Source of the DNA: Trogon surrucura
Lineage: Eukaryota; Chordata; Aves; Trogoniformes; Trogonidae
Length of the DNA: 64,000 nucleotides
Assembly: GCA_020746105.1 (NCBI GenBank)
Contig: CM036617.1
Coordinates: 157,860,912-157,924,911, forward strand
Reading direction: 5' to 3'
Shown here: positions 38,980 through 51,149 of the stretch, in pieces
Position numbering within the stretch: the stretch's first letter is position 1
Layout of the letters: every line of letters starts with the position of its first letter
Program-made: the position numbers and the translations under genes
The notes under the pieces: model-generated
What the model was told of the DNA's origin: nothing
What the model saw: the letters and a program-made list of their open reading frames with translations, nothing else
Database searches by the model: none

Positions 38980-41914
38980 GTGAGTCACTTTCTATTCACA
39001 TACTTGTAACCTCAATATTTCCTGTATCTCTCTCCTTCTGTGTGCAAATGTTAATTTAGAAGCTGAAAAAATACCTGTGTGGAGGTCAAAGAGGTGGCAC
39101 CATCGCTACGTGTGCTCTACCACACTCAGTTGTTTTGATATGTTGGATGTTTTCTACAGGGTTAACCGAAATATATCCGTTACAGCAAGAATACAGAATA
39201 TAAAACTTTCAGGAGTTTTATAACAACAAAGATACCTCAATAAATATTTTTCTCAAATCAGCTTTCTTGGATAAATAGTAATCTGCTGTTTTACAATGGT
39301 TAGGAGTGGGCAGGAAGCTCTGTTTATTGTATTATACAAAATTATTGACAGGGTAAGACATGGGAAAGTGTTTCCGATGTTGTCAAAGTTACTAGCAGCA
39401 GTGACTGCTTTAGAGCAAGTACCAGCCTTCTGCAGCTAAGGAGAATCATTTGGAGATTATTTTTTTTGTCCTTTCCTTCTCACTCCCCGTGGTATTTGGT
39501 GTTGAGACCCTGAATGCTACCAGGCCTTTTGTAGAGAACTGGCTAAGGGAGGGACATAGTTGCTATTAGAAGGGACAAGAAGTGTTGCCTGCAGCCTGCT
39601 CCAAAACTAGTGTTTATCAGTTTTGACAGTGTTACAGTGATTTCCTGGAATCATGAAAAGAGTTGACTTTTTTTGCTGTTTAATTGTCCATTTTAGGTGA
39701 GATTTTTTTTTATCGATGAAGAGCTGCCAACTGAAGAGCCTTGATAGAACAGAGCTTTAGAATAAGACGCTGTAAACTGTGATAACATGAAATTAATAAT
39801 GAGCCGTAGCCTAAGCTCTGTTCCGCAAGTCAGTGCATACGCTTCACTTAGAAAGGGAGTTGTGGTTCTGGAAAAAGTGGGAAATGGATGGGAAGCACAG
39901 CCAGTGTCCATGTGGAAACCAGTGCTTTTTGTAGCAGTCTGTCACTAGTCTGTGGCTGCGTGTGGAAACTGAGTTGCTGACAAAGAGAGGAAAACCCAAA
40001 CTGAGTAGTGCTGGGTCCTGGGAACATGTCCTCTCCCTTCCCTGACTACTTTTCTTCCAGCCCTCCCTCCCCCTGCCCCACCAAACAAAAGAGATAGTGA
40101 CATTTATAGGGGGAGGAACAGATTAAAGGTCATGGGTTTTCTACCTTTTTTTTAAAAAAAATATATATTTATAATTATTAAAGATGCTGCTAAAGATTGA
40201 AAGTAGTACTTGGTTTTGAACTTAGAGAATGCAGGTTTAATGTCAACTGACCGCTGTGCAGATGGACAGCATTAAGCGAGGTGATGTTGTTGTCTGCCTG
40301 TAGGGTATGGCTTGCATGTAGTACTACCCACAGGACAAAATTTGGAGAGACTGATTTCATGTCTTCTATTTCACCCCCTATGAAGGGGGCTGTCCTGCAA
40401 GTTGTTTTTGTGTCTCTTCTGCAATGGGTCACAGCATATATCTTCCTGCATTGTTCTGTACATTTCCTTTTCTCTCTCCTATGCGTGTTATCTCATCCTC
40501 TTCTCTAAGCTGTTATCGTTTATTTCTACTCTTACTCTTTTCTCCTCATCTGCAATATTCCTCTCCTGCTCCGTTCCCTCTCCCCTTTCTCAGCCTCTCC
40601 TCAGTCCTTTTATCAGAGATCTGGTAGGGCTTTTCTTGAGTCTGAGCTCTGTTTTGCTTTTGAAGGAAACATTTTATGTGAAGAATAGTTTATAATTATG
40701 AAATATACTACATCAAACTAGTAGGCAAGATGGATTTTTTTTTTTTATGTTGTGTTCAAATGTGTGTATTTCACTGAGTTTAAGTTACTTCTGAATATAC
40801 AAATATGATGACAAGTTAGGAAAAAGAGGCAACTGAATTTCGGTGCGAATCGGATGATACAATTTTGGACCGGTATAGAGCTGTCTCACCTCATCCGAGA
40901 CGTGTTTTTGCATGTTGCTCATTCATTCTAATCAAAGCAACACAGGTTATCTTCAACCAATGCATCTGTAAGTTCTTAAATAACAGTAACCAGCTCAGCT
41001 TTGTATGCTCAAAAACACGCGTGAGACTGCTCTCCCAGACTAGTATTTGTTCTCACTTTTATCCCTAAGCTTTGGGTGTTTTGGTGAATGCTGTGATTCT
41101 GTGGTATGAGTCATGCTCATTAGGTTCATGGCAGATTTAACCAGAGAGATTAAGTTCAAGAAAGCCAGCTTGTCTGTTGCCACGTCTTGACTAAGAGTTA
41201 ACATCCTTGCTTGAGGATGTGCTGTCGTTTGGTGAGGGAGTTGTAGCCCTGAGCAGTTTTACTCAGTGACTGGCAGCAGCGCAATAGGAGTTTTTTCCGG
41301 TGCTGAAGTAGGTGCTCATTCCTGGCTATGGGAGGCAAGTGTGGTTTAAATTGGAAGTAGTCAAGGAGGGGCTCTTGCTCCCGTCTCCAAGAGTGTAAAC
41401 ACTGTTTACCTTACCATTCTAGCCCTGCAGATTGTTTCCAGCTTGCTGAATGTGGAACACAGAGCATAGAGCTTCAGGAAAATGTGTAGGTTTGTGCTGT
41501 GGTTGGGAGAAGGAAAAAAAAAAAAGTGGTACCTACAAAAAGAGTAGGACACAGGCAAATGGAGGGAAGGTGGAAGTCCTTTTTTTCTTGAGGTTTGTGT
41601 GTGTCTGTAGATGTACTTCCATGAAAGATAGACAGATGCCTGCAGATGCAGGGAGGCAGAAGCTACAAATACAGGATTGCTGGCTGGAAGCTCAAGTTGG
41701 CAGGATTTGGCTTCATATGTTGTGTAACAAGGTGGAAATCAGCTCCAGTCCTGTTAGGAGAGACTCATTTTCAGTTGAAATTGTTATTCTAAATAAGAAA
41801 TTAGAAATACATGCTCAGGTCTGGTCAGCAGGTACTGCAAATTAATGGTTCAGGCACAGAACTGACTTTAGTTTTACACATTGCTTGGATCTAGTTACAT
41901 TACTAAGTTAAATC

Positions 41915-41934
41915 TTTTTTTTTTTTTTTTTTTT
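41915..41934. repeat. Poly-T tract, 20 nt
   Basis: Uninterrupted run of 20 T followed by aaacgg. It is one of the longest homopolymers in the window. It could be the tail of an antisense retroposed copy, but the sequence just before it is not a repeat I recognise. Confidence 0.9.
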
Positions 41935-42778
41935 AAACGGACCTAGCGTGTTATCTCTTTTAGAGCTGAGAAGTGGTGCTTACAGGAATGTCGAATTTGC
42001 CTTGGAGCTGAAATTCATTTCTCTAAAACTTGAAACAGTGCTCACATTACTGAGAAAGTCAGGAATTTCTTGTATGGCGACTCTGAGTGTAGCTACTCAG
42101 TTTTCAACATTTGTTGATTGATCCTACAGATAGTCTGAAAACCAAGGAAACTCAAGGAGCAAACCCAGTTCAGAAGGAATCGCAGCTTAGAGTGCAGTTT
42201 TAACTGCGAGGAGCCAGATAATACAGTGAGTGCTGAGATAACTTGCTGTAGCTCGCGTCCTTCATTCTGTTGGTGGATAGAGATGTGTTGCACGTGTCTT
42301 AGTCTTCCTTCAGAACATCTGGCTTCAGAAACAGGCCCGTCGTGTCTCACTTGTGTGCATTAACTGAGCCATTTGCTGATGTAGTCATGGTGGTGGCTTG
42401 GGATTTTTGAGTATAGAGGATAGCTTTGGACATGATGGATTGAAGTAGGAAGGAGATTCCTTGTGAAAACGCACAGTATCTGCCATTAGGGCCTCCCCCT
42501 GCCCCAGTTCTTCTTCCATATGGCTGTTAAAGTAAGGATAGAACGTGTCCTACAATCAAACATGTAGCTGGGAGAGATGCTGTTAGAGTTGTAGTATTGC
42601 AACAAGCTTACCCTCACCCCAGCCTTAATGTTTTCAGTTAATATCTGCTTCTGAAAGAAATATTTAGTTTTCTTAGTATCACAATAATATTTTCAGTCTC
42701 CACTTCTAACCACAGCCCCACCTCAGGAGGTGAGAAATCTTGTCAGATATGAGGGAACCTTTGCTTATTTTTATCTGG

Positions 42779-42783
42779 GAATG
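42779..42783 (+). repeat. Target-site duplication, left copy (GAATG)
   Basis: GAATG directly precedes the TG of the LTR, and the same five bases directly follow its CA at 43,610-43,614. A 5-bp duplication fits integrase-mediated insertion. Confidence 0.8.
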
Positions 42784-43609
42784 TGTAGTGGTTTGACCCT
42801 GGCCGGCAGCCAGGTGCCCACACAGCCACTCTTTCACTCCCCCTTCACTGCTAGACAGGGGGAGAAAAATATTTCAAAGGGCTCAGGGTTTGAGATAAGG
42901 ACAGGGAGATCACTCTCATTTACTGTCCCGGCCAAAACAGACTCGATTTTAGGGAAATTAATTACATTTATTAAGAGTACCAATCAGAGAGGAGTAGTGA
43001 GAAATGAGAAAAAAGCAAACAGGTTTTAACAAACAGGACACCTTCCCGCCATCCCTGCCCTCTTCCCGGGCTTAACACCAATCCCGCTTTCTCCACCTCC
43101 TCCCCCCGAGCGGCGCAGGGGGACAGGGAATGTGGGTTACGGTCAGTTCATCTGATGTTGGTTCCACCACTTCTTCGCTCCGGGGGAGGACTCTTCACTC
43201 TTCCCCAGGGCCACTGTGGGGTCCCTCTCAAGGGAGACAAGCTTCACGCTCTCTTCTCCGCGTGAGTCGTCCCACGAAGGGCAATTCATCACAAACTGCC
43301 CAACGGGAGACACCTCATGAGGGGCAGCCCACCCCTCGTGAGTCTGAGGTGCAGTCCTTCAGGGGAAACTGCTCCAGCGTGAGTCCCTCGCAGCATCACA
43401 AAAGTCCCACCAGCCAACCTGCTCCAGCGTGGGCATTCACTTTTCCATGGGCTACAGGTTCTGGCAGTGACCTGCTCTGATGTGGGCTTCCCATGGGCTA
43501 CAGCCCCCTTCAGGCATCCACCCACACGGCGTGGAGTCCTCTACACAGTGGACATCTATGTGGTGATCCTCACGCCGCCACCAAAATCCGGCCAGGCTAA
43601 ACCAATACA
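42784..43609 (+). mobile_element. Solo LTR of an avian endogenous retrovirus, sense orientation
   Basis: An 826-bp block starting TGTAGTGGTTTGACCCTGGC and ending CTAAACCAATACA, thus with the TG...CA ends of retroviral LTRs, flanked by the 5-bp repeat GAATG. It is GC-richer than its surroundings and contains short internal repeats with ctgctccagcgt at 43,369-43,380 and 43,419-43,430 and a variant at 43,472. The start resembles a widespread bird LTR type beginning with TG, a tGG(G/T)TTGACCCTGGC block and short tandem repeats in the middle. No gag, pol or env sequence lies next to it, so it is a solo LTR left by recombination between the two ends of a provirus. Open frames inside it (such as 43,130-43,480) are not genes. 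The family name is not determined. Confidence 0.88.
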
Positions 43610-43614
43610 GAATG
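43610..43614 (+). repeat. Target-site duplication, right copy (GAATG)
   Basis: Second copy of the 5-bp flank of the solo LTR, identical to 42,779-42,783, which suggests an insertion not old enough for both flanks to have changed. Confidence 0.8.
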
Positions 43615-46600
43615 CAATGACAGTTCTTAAACTGACTTGATGAACCAACCTCCTCATTTATCTTTGATCGTGCTCTGAAGAGGTCTCAATACAGCAGCAG
43701 CCTTCTACTTTAGAGCTGTTAAAAACGCAGGAAATGGCAGGGGAAGGTACTTAACATTTTTTAATAGCAACTGCTTTGTTACTTGGGAGTTGTCTTATGT
43801 TTTTCATTTATTAGTAGTGTTGTTTGTGTCTAGGATCAGTCTTTTTGAGCTGATTTCAGTTAGAAAAACAAAGAAGTAAGACCACGTTGGTCAGTGTTAG
43901 TAATTTTTGATGCATTGGTAGAGTAACTAAGATCAGGATTCTTTGTACATGTCATGATAAAGCAGGGTGTTGGGTAGAAAGTTTTTCCTAATGTAGGAAA
44001 TAGGGGTGAGGGCGCTTCCTTGAAAGCCAAGTGGGTAAATGGTGGAGCCAAGTGCTGCGATCCATTAGCAGTTGAAGTCAGCATCTTGATTCAGCTGGCC
44101 AGGGAGCAGGGTTAGAATGTAGCTTTTTTGGAAAGCAGAAGAGAGTTTTATCCCCATAGTACAGAGAAATAAATTTGTGTGACGTAAATGAAATACATGT
44201 ATTTCCTCTTTCCTCAGTGGCATGGTTCGACTGACAAGTTAAATGTACTTTGGAAAAGCATTCTGCATAGACGTGACCAGGATAAGTCTGTGTGGCTGGC
44301 TTTGTTTTGTTCTAGGACAGAAAAGAATGTAGAAATAATAAAAGTGCAGGATGGTAGAAATCTACATGAGATTGTCACTTACTTTACAAAACAAATCAAC
44401 AAGTCTTATCCAAACTGAGGGTGGGGAGAATATAGCGGGAAAGCAGTTTAAAGCTAAATTTAAAACTCATTTAGCGTTTGGGGTTTGGATCTAAATGGCT
44501 GTGGGTGGGTAGTAACAAAACTGCCAATTAAGAGAGAGCGTTTGGATGGGCAAGGGAGATGAGAATTCTGACCTTGAGCTGGCTGCTCAAAATCTGAGAG
44601 ATTGTTAGATGCTGAGGCTTGGTTTTGGTGGAAGGTTGATAGTCTTGAATGGGATATGGATGGTGGTGTGTCAGTCTGAAAATGACATTTACCAGTAAGA
44701 TTTCTGAGAGAACATGTAGAACCAGAAGAGAATACAACCTTCTGGGATACTTAGGTAATGGTGTTGTGGATTAGGTATGGGGGGTTTTGTTTATTTGCCA
44801 AATTATATGATTGAATGTAAGCAGAGCGAGTAAAGAAACAGAAGACACTCATACAAATGAATGGAAGGACACACAGAGCTGATTTTTGAGGAGGGATAGT
44901 AATTCAAGGAGAATGAGGATTACCAACTGATCCAGAGGTATGGGAAGAAGTCATGAAAGATCTCAACAGGTTAACTTCAGTTTAATGAAAGAGGCAGAAG
45001 ACAGTGAAAAAGTTGAAAATTAACTGAAGAAATTCCAGGCAGTGAGCATAAACAGCTTGCTGTACTATGGTACTTGCTTATAGGACAAGACTTAAGCATT
45101 TTAGGGGAATGCTTGTGGTTTTGTTGTTGGTTTTTTTCTTCTTCTTTGAAGGTTTGGAGCAGGGTTGTTGTTTTCTTGAGCACCTATGTAAATTATCTTT
45201 TGCATGTCTTTGGGACTGCCAGTTTTAAACTGGTAAGCTTGGGTTAACTTAAAAATCCTCGTTCCAAATTGCAGTGACTGTTGCAGTTTTTTTCCTTCCT
45301 TTGTAAAAGTTGACAACACAGTTGAAATTATTTAGAAATTTCACATGTTAGATTGCTTGGGTACTGTAGACCTTAAGACTCCATTAAACATATGCTATGG
45401 ATACTAGAAGCTTGTGTTTTATCATAAGGAATTGAACAGGCATGATTATATGGTGTGTAAGTAATCATATTCCGTGTTAGTCTTTGAATCTGCTATATGC
45501 TAGCTCTCTCTATTTATACTGGAGGCAATAAAGGCTTCTGAGAAAAGCTATTTAATACAAGGTACAATAACAAATGGCTAAAACTAGTCATAATTTGAAA
45601 CAATTTCTCATGTTGTAACAAAGTCTGGTAGGAAAGAAGAGAATGAAGTGGAAGGGCTTCTAACTCGAGTACTTTACGAACAAGATCATAAAACTTGCTT
45701 ATGTTAGCAGCCCTGAATGATTTTGATTACCCAAGAAATGTCTTCCAGCCAAGTGCTTAAAGTGTGGGAAGAAACAGTCTGAAAGCAAATGAGCAGTTCC
45801 AAATGACGGTATGCTGGGTCATGGAAAGTTAGGAAAAAAAAAAAAAAACATTGTTGAGGTGTAGGAAATGATGGGCAGTTGAAAGGCATCAGGTCGTGAA
45901 GGTTCTTGCTCTTAACCTGCATGTGTCGTGTTGCTGCCTGCTGCGTGCCGCCGGCTTCCAGTCTGCTTTGCTTTGTGCCCTCTGCCCACCCTGACGTTGT
46001 CGTTCTAAGGGTGATAAGGAGCCTCTGCTGCTCTGCTCAGTGAGTTTATAGGGGGCCCTTTCTCACAGCTCCAGCACCCGCTCTCTTTCTGTGAGCGTGA
46101 GCAAGGAGTGAGTTTGGTAGTTTCGAATTTCATTTCTGTCTGTAGTCATCTGAGTAGTTACAGTGGAACTAAGGGGAAAAAAAATAGTAGCAGATGCTGT
46201 TCCTGCTTTGGGAAAGCTTAACAGCCTCCAAGTACTTCTGCTGTCTGCAGATTCTGGATAGGATCAAATCATTGTGTGTTTCACCCACCATGAGGTCTAA
46301 AAGCTTACTATGGAAACTTCTAAACTGAAAGTAATACTTCGGTTATAAAAAGAAGTTTCCCTTTCTTCTGGGCTCAACTATAGGAGATTGTGTGGGTTTT
46401 GATTGCTCTTTGTTTTGCTTTTTTTATAAGTTTAATTCTTAATTAGGGGTGATTTGTTTAAAAATTCAGCATAAATTGGGCCAGTAAAGTTCTTTTCCAC
46501 TTTGTGTCTTGGTATGCTTCATATAAGTGTCATAGGTAGGCATGTGTTAGAAAGTTAATGAAAGTTGTCAAAATTCAAATGTGAAAGTGGGCTTTTCAAA

Positions 46601-47598
46601 TGGAGAATTTGTATTTTAAGACCGATGGAAACCGTATCAGGATTGTAAATGCTGTGCATGGGTACAACTCTTATTGCAGGTTTCTCACTCTTGTCACACC
46701 TTGGTTAATTAGTACATCTGCCTTTTAATTAGACAAGCAATCATGTGGTCTTCTCTGCAGTTATGGAGACTGGAAGAATCAGGTATTTTTACCCTACCTA
46801 AATTCTTAGCATAAATTAATTCATCATGCATGCACGACTGGTCGTCTTCAGATATTCTGTTTTTAAATCTGGTACTTGGTGCATTTCTTTTGACTTAAGA
46901 TTTGCATCTTTCTGGCGTTCATGCTGTGAATTTGTGCCTGAAGCTTACTGAGTAGTAAGCACTGGATTTCTACAGGCATTCAAGCTGCCCTACCAGTTTC
47001 ACCTGTCACGTATAAGAAAAATTCAGAGAAGGGGTGTTCAGGCAGCTGAATAAACTAATTTCTTGCTTTTAGTTATACACCTGGTTTAACATGATTAGGT
47101 TTTTCTAATCAAAAACAATGAAAAATTCTCATGTCATATCAAACATGCAGCAGAAATAGAGTTTATTTGTTAGCCTGTGCCAATGAATGCTTGCAAATGT
47201 ACCTGATTGGGTTTGAATTTTATGCATCTTATGAACAGACTGGTAGAGTGAGGTAAATGGTCGCTTACTTTGAAGTGAACTTTACTTAATACATTTTTAA
47301 TTTTTTTTTAAATACTCAGATTGCCAGGGAGAACTCCTGGCCTACCTATCCTATTGCTGAAAGGCAAAATCAGATTAGAGACTAAGTTACCAGTTTCTGT
47401 TGAGAAGAAATTTAACCAAGGAAGACTTCTCTTAAGCTGTCAGGAAGCAAAAAAAAAAAAAATTCCTAAATCACAGCAGTTGTACAATGAAATGGATTTT
47501 GCAGCTGCCATGAGTAAGCCCTTTGTGTCTAGGAAGGCCTGAAGAACATGTCTTTGAGAGGTGTTTCGTGAAGCAAGGTGAGCAGCAGCGCTCAGCGG

Positions 47599-48126
47599 TG
47601 CCAGGGTCTGGCTTGAGTGGTGGTCATTTTCTTCAGAGCAGCTCACGTCGTGCCGTGGCTTAGACTGGTGACCTGTAAAACACTGCTGGTAACACAACAG
47701 CAGTGTTCCAGCTCTTGCTGAGCAGTGCTTGCACAGGGTCAAAACCTTCCCCGTTTCCCACTGCTTCTCCCAGCGAGTGAGCCGAGGAGGGGGCACAGCG
47801 GGGACGGCTGATCCCAGCCCACTGAAGGGATAGTCCGTGCCATATGGCATCATCCTCTGCAATGAAAGGGAGGGATTTTTTCCAAAAGTGCTGTTGCTCA
47901 GGGACTAGCTGGGTATCAGTCAGCTAGTGGTGAGTGAGTGCATCTGCATCGCTAGTTTGAATTTTTCCTTTTTTTTTTTTTTCCTTTACTTACTAAATCG
48001 TCTATATCTTGAGCCAGGAGTTTTCTTGCTTTTGTCCTTCCCATTCTCTTCCCTCATCCAGCTGTGGGGAGAGTGAGCAAGCAGCTGGTGGTGCTTAGCT
48101 GCCTGACAGGGTTAACCCACCACGCA
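47599..48126 (-). mobile_element. Solo LTR of an avian endogenous retrovirus, antisense orientation
   Basis: The minus strand reads TGCGTGGTGGGTTAACCCTG, then a block with ggcagctaagcaccac, gctcactctccccacagctg, caagaaaactcctggctcaa, actgatacccagctagtccc, gaagcagtgggaaac and gcactgctcagcaag, ending near agccagaccctggca. This order is that of the common bird LTR that begins with TGTGGTTTAACCC-type sequence. Ends are placed at TG and CA; no clean target duplication is seen, so the ends carry some doubt. No internal retroviral sequence is adjacent. A 140-codon minus-strand frame (47,440-47,862) lies mostly inside it and is not a gene. Confidence 0.8.
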
Positions 48127-50764
48127 GGCTAAACTCAGTGTTGGATAAATTAAAAGTGTGTTAAAAGAAGAATAATTTAATCTACTTCAGTTTTATTGAC
48201 ACACAGTCATAGATTACAAAGGTAAACAATACGGAAAACTTGCTATTATAAAATCAGTGGCTTGTCATCTAGAATGCCTTGTGCAACATCGATCACTACT
48301 TTTTAGGAATATTCCTCAAGTAAGGAGAGCACAGTAGTTTCTTAAGAGATGGAAAGTCTCTGTGTAGAAAGTAACAAATGATAGAGGAAAATATTGTTTG
48401 GTGTGGGTTTCCTTTACCTCCTGATGTACTAGGCAGGCACTTGATGAAATGGAATGCAAGTCACAAATCTGAAAATAATTAGAGGAAATGTTTTAATGTC
48501 GTGTCTAGTAAGTCATGCTTAAATTCATGGCTTTTTGTGTTGTTTAAGCCAACTAACCAACCAAAGCTTTAATATTTGTAGAGAATATGTGTGCTGCCTG
48601 AAGATGAAAGTACCAGTTTGTTTTTAGAGAGGGATGTGAATTCTAGCCCTGCTGCAGTACAGTTTTTTTTTGTCCCCCTGCCTTTAAAGCATTGGGAGTG
48701 TGATCATCAGAAGCAGGATACTATGCCAGTGAACTCTAGGTGTGGTCTGTTAGAAAGATGTATTTTAACTGTTTTGTGACCTGTTTGTCTAATGTGTTTG
48801 GGTTTTGGTTTGGAGAGTAGCCAACTGACTTTGGAGTCACTTGAACAGAAACCTCAAGGTCCTGGATTTTGATTCCCATGTTGCAGCTACAGATATTTTT
48901 CTAGATGGGCATTTCTCTCTAGTCTGAAGTCTAAAGTCGGTATTTTTCAAACTTTTTTCTGTGAGTGGGTTACTCTCAGTCTTCACTTGTGCCACTGGTA
49001 TTCACCCTAACTTAAATTTTAGATGGTGATCCTGCTGTCTGCTCTCATCATACAAACAATGAGTGCTCTTCTGAACACGGTTTGGGAACCGTCTCTCCAG
49101 AGCGTGGAGGTTGCTGTTGACTAGGCACAGTGGGCTTGATCCAGTGTGGTTTAGTGAGGGTGTGCTCTTGAGCATATTTTTCTGTGCTGACATAAATCAG
49201 TCCGTTGCGTTCGACAACTGAGTACCCCTTAGTTGTGTTGGAGGTGCGAGCGGACGCTGGTAACCGATGTCTTTGCGAGTTCAATGGGCTGCAGCTGATG
49301 GAATGGGTAGCTGTGTGAAATGGGTAAATTCTGGTCAGCTTTCCCTTGGAAACAAGATTTAATGCAATGAAATTGCCTCCCATTTGTCTTACTAATGTGC
49401 TTCATTAAGAATGTATATTCTTAAATGCTGCTTTCTCCTGGAAGTTGTTCAGAGCCTTGTGCCCTGAAGCCCTGAAATCCAGAAATGCTGTGTCTGAAAG
49501 CCATGTTCTTAATTCTGTAGAGGATGTGATGTTCAATGTCATCTTATACCCTCTTTGCTCTAGAGGGGTTAATTTTATCTTTTAGTGCTGTAAAAAGTGG
49601 CTGACTGATTTGGCTAAACATTTGCCCATAATACCTAAGATGAGAAACTAAATGTGGATCTCATGTTTGGATTTTTACCAGAAAACCTAACATGTCAGAA
49701 GACAAAGTTATCTGGCAAAAAGGTAGCTTAGCTTATTTCTTGCCCAACACATTGAATTCTTGGAGCATGTTGCTGGCATTTTTAAGTCATATAGGTACTG
49801 GAGGGGAAAAAGTGTGCGATCTTTCAAGGTGTATGTGTCAAGGTAAGTAAATCAGTACTTTGAAGTGATATTTCAAAATCCACGCTCCTTGGAATATTCT
49901 CACTGTTACACCCAGTACTCTCTTTAATTGTTCAGAATTTTTCTGAAGCTCTACTGTACACACATACATACCGTTTGGCTAAAGCGAGCTGAACTACAGA
50001 GCTAGGTTGTGGAAAAAAGTGGAAGCAGCTAACTAGTTTTGAGAGTTATTCAGAGTTGTCCAGCCTCTCCACTTTCAGAGAATATTTTTACATTGGTTTT
50101 TGAAGTGCTGCTCAGTCTCTTCATTCTCTTTATTGCTGTAAAATATTGGAAACTACCGTGGTGTAAGGAAGCATTTTTAACTCACTGAGACTATGCCAGT
50201 TTCTGCTCTGGTGTTAGAAAAGTGATGTAAGAGTTATTTAGGGATGTAGCCCTAAATTCCTTACTGAATCAGGAATGACCTGATTTACAGAAATAAATGA
50301 TTTATTATGCATTGCTTAAATGTTTGTGGCTGCAGTACTAACTATATATATCAGCAATGTTGTTGTGAATGTTTATTATCCATAGACAAAGTTTATAGGA
50401 GTAAAAGAAGTGAAGAAATTAAGTGCTGTAGTTTTGTTTAATCTGTCTAGATAGTAAAACTCTGCTTTGAGCATTTGTGGAATCTGGAATAATTTTTGTT
50501 TCCTTGACAGTTCACATTTGCAGATTTGAGCATGTTGGTTTGGTGTCTTCCTGAATCACTACATGCCTGATTCAAAATGCACAAGTAAATTGCTTTCTCT
50601 GGTGTGTTATTAAGCTGCGCACTGAACGCGTCTTGCAGCCCGCACAGGCAGCTTCTGTGCTATTCCTTTGCTGCTCTTTCATGCTCTTTGCTTTTGAAAA
50701 TTAGTTCCTGAATCAGCTTTCAAATTGTTATAAAAACCTAAGACTTTTCAGATCAACGAATCTT

Positions 50765-50810
50765 AGGTATATAAGTAACTTAAGATATACTTAAGGTATA
50801 TAAGTAACTT
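50765..50810. repeat. Direct repeat, 17 nt twice
   Basis: aggtatataagtaactt occurs at 50,765-50,781 and 50,794-50,810, a period of 29 nt. The unit resembles the tataagta units of the AT palindrome cluster in intron 2. It ends just before a CR1 insertion. Confidence 0.8.
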
Positions 50811-50828
50811 TCCTTCCAGTATCTCAAG

Positions 50829-51149
50829 GGAACCTACAGGAAGGCCAGGGAGGAACTTTTTTTACAAGAGCGTCCACTGATAGGACAAGGGGAAATGGGT
50901 TTAAGTTGAAGGAAAACAGATTTAGATTGAATCTTAGGAAAAAATTCTTGAGTATGAGGGTGGCAAGACTCTGGAGTAGATTGTCCAGAGAAGTTGTGGC
51001 TGCCCCCTCCCTTGAGGTGTTGACGGCCAGGTTGGACGAGGCCTTGAGTCACCTGGTCTAGTTGAGAGGCATCCCTGCCCATGGCAGGGGGGTTGGATTA
51101 GATGATCTCTAAGGTCCCTTCCAACCTAGGCCATTCTATGATTCTATGC
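50829..51149 (+). mobile_element. CR1 LINE 3' fragment with intact octamer end, sense orientation
   Basis: About 320 nt of CR1 3' UTR: cctacaggaaggccagggag, actgataggacaagggg, gagggtggcaagactctgg, gtccagagaagttgtggctg, ccaggttggacgaggcc, tccctgcccatggcaggggg, gatctctaaggtcccttcc, then ATTCTATG twice at 51,133-51,140 and 51,141-51,148. The terminal octamer is diagnostic of CR1. The copy is close to consensus over its whole length, so it is probably the youngest CR1 here. Confidence 0.95.

Noticed and set aside
43130..43480. 116-codon plus-strand frame in intron 3
   Set aside because: It lies inside the solo LTR and its Ser/Pro/Gln-rich translation reflects the LTR's short repeats. No retroviral gene is present.
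47440..47862. 140-codon minus-strand frame in intron 3
   Set aside because: Most of it lies in the antisense LTR; it has no similarity to a retroviral or host protein.
48850..48900. tRNA-like B-box resemblance (cctggattttgattccc)
   Set aside because: No matching A box at proper distance and no cloverleaf could be drawn.
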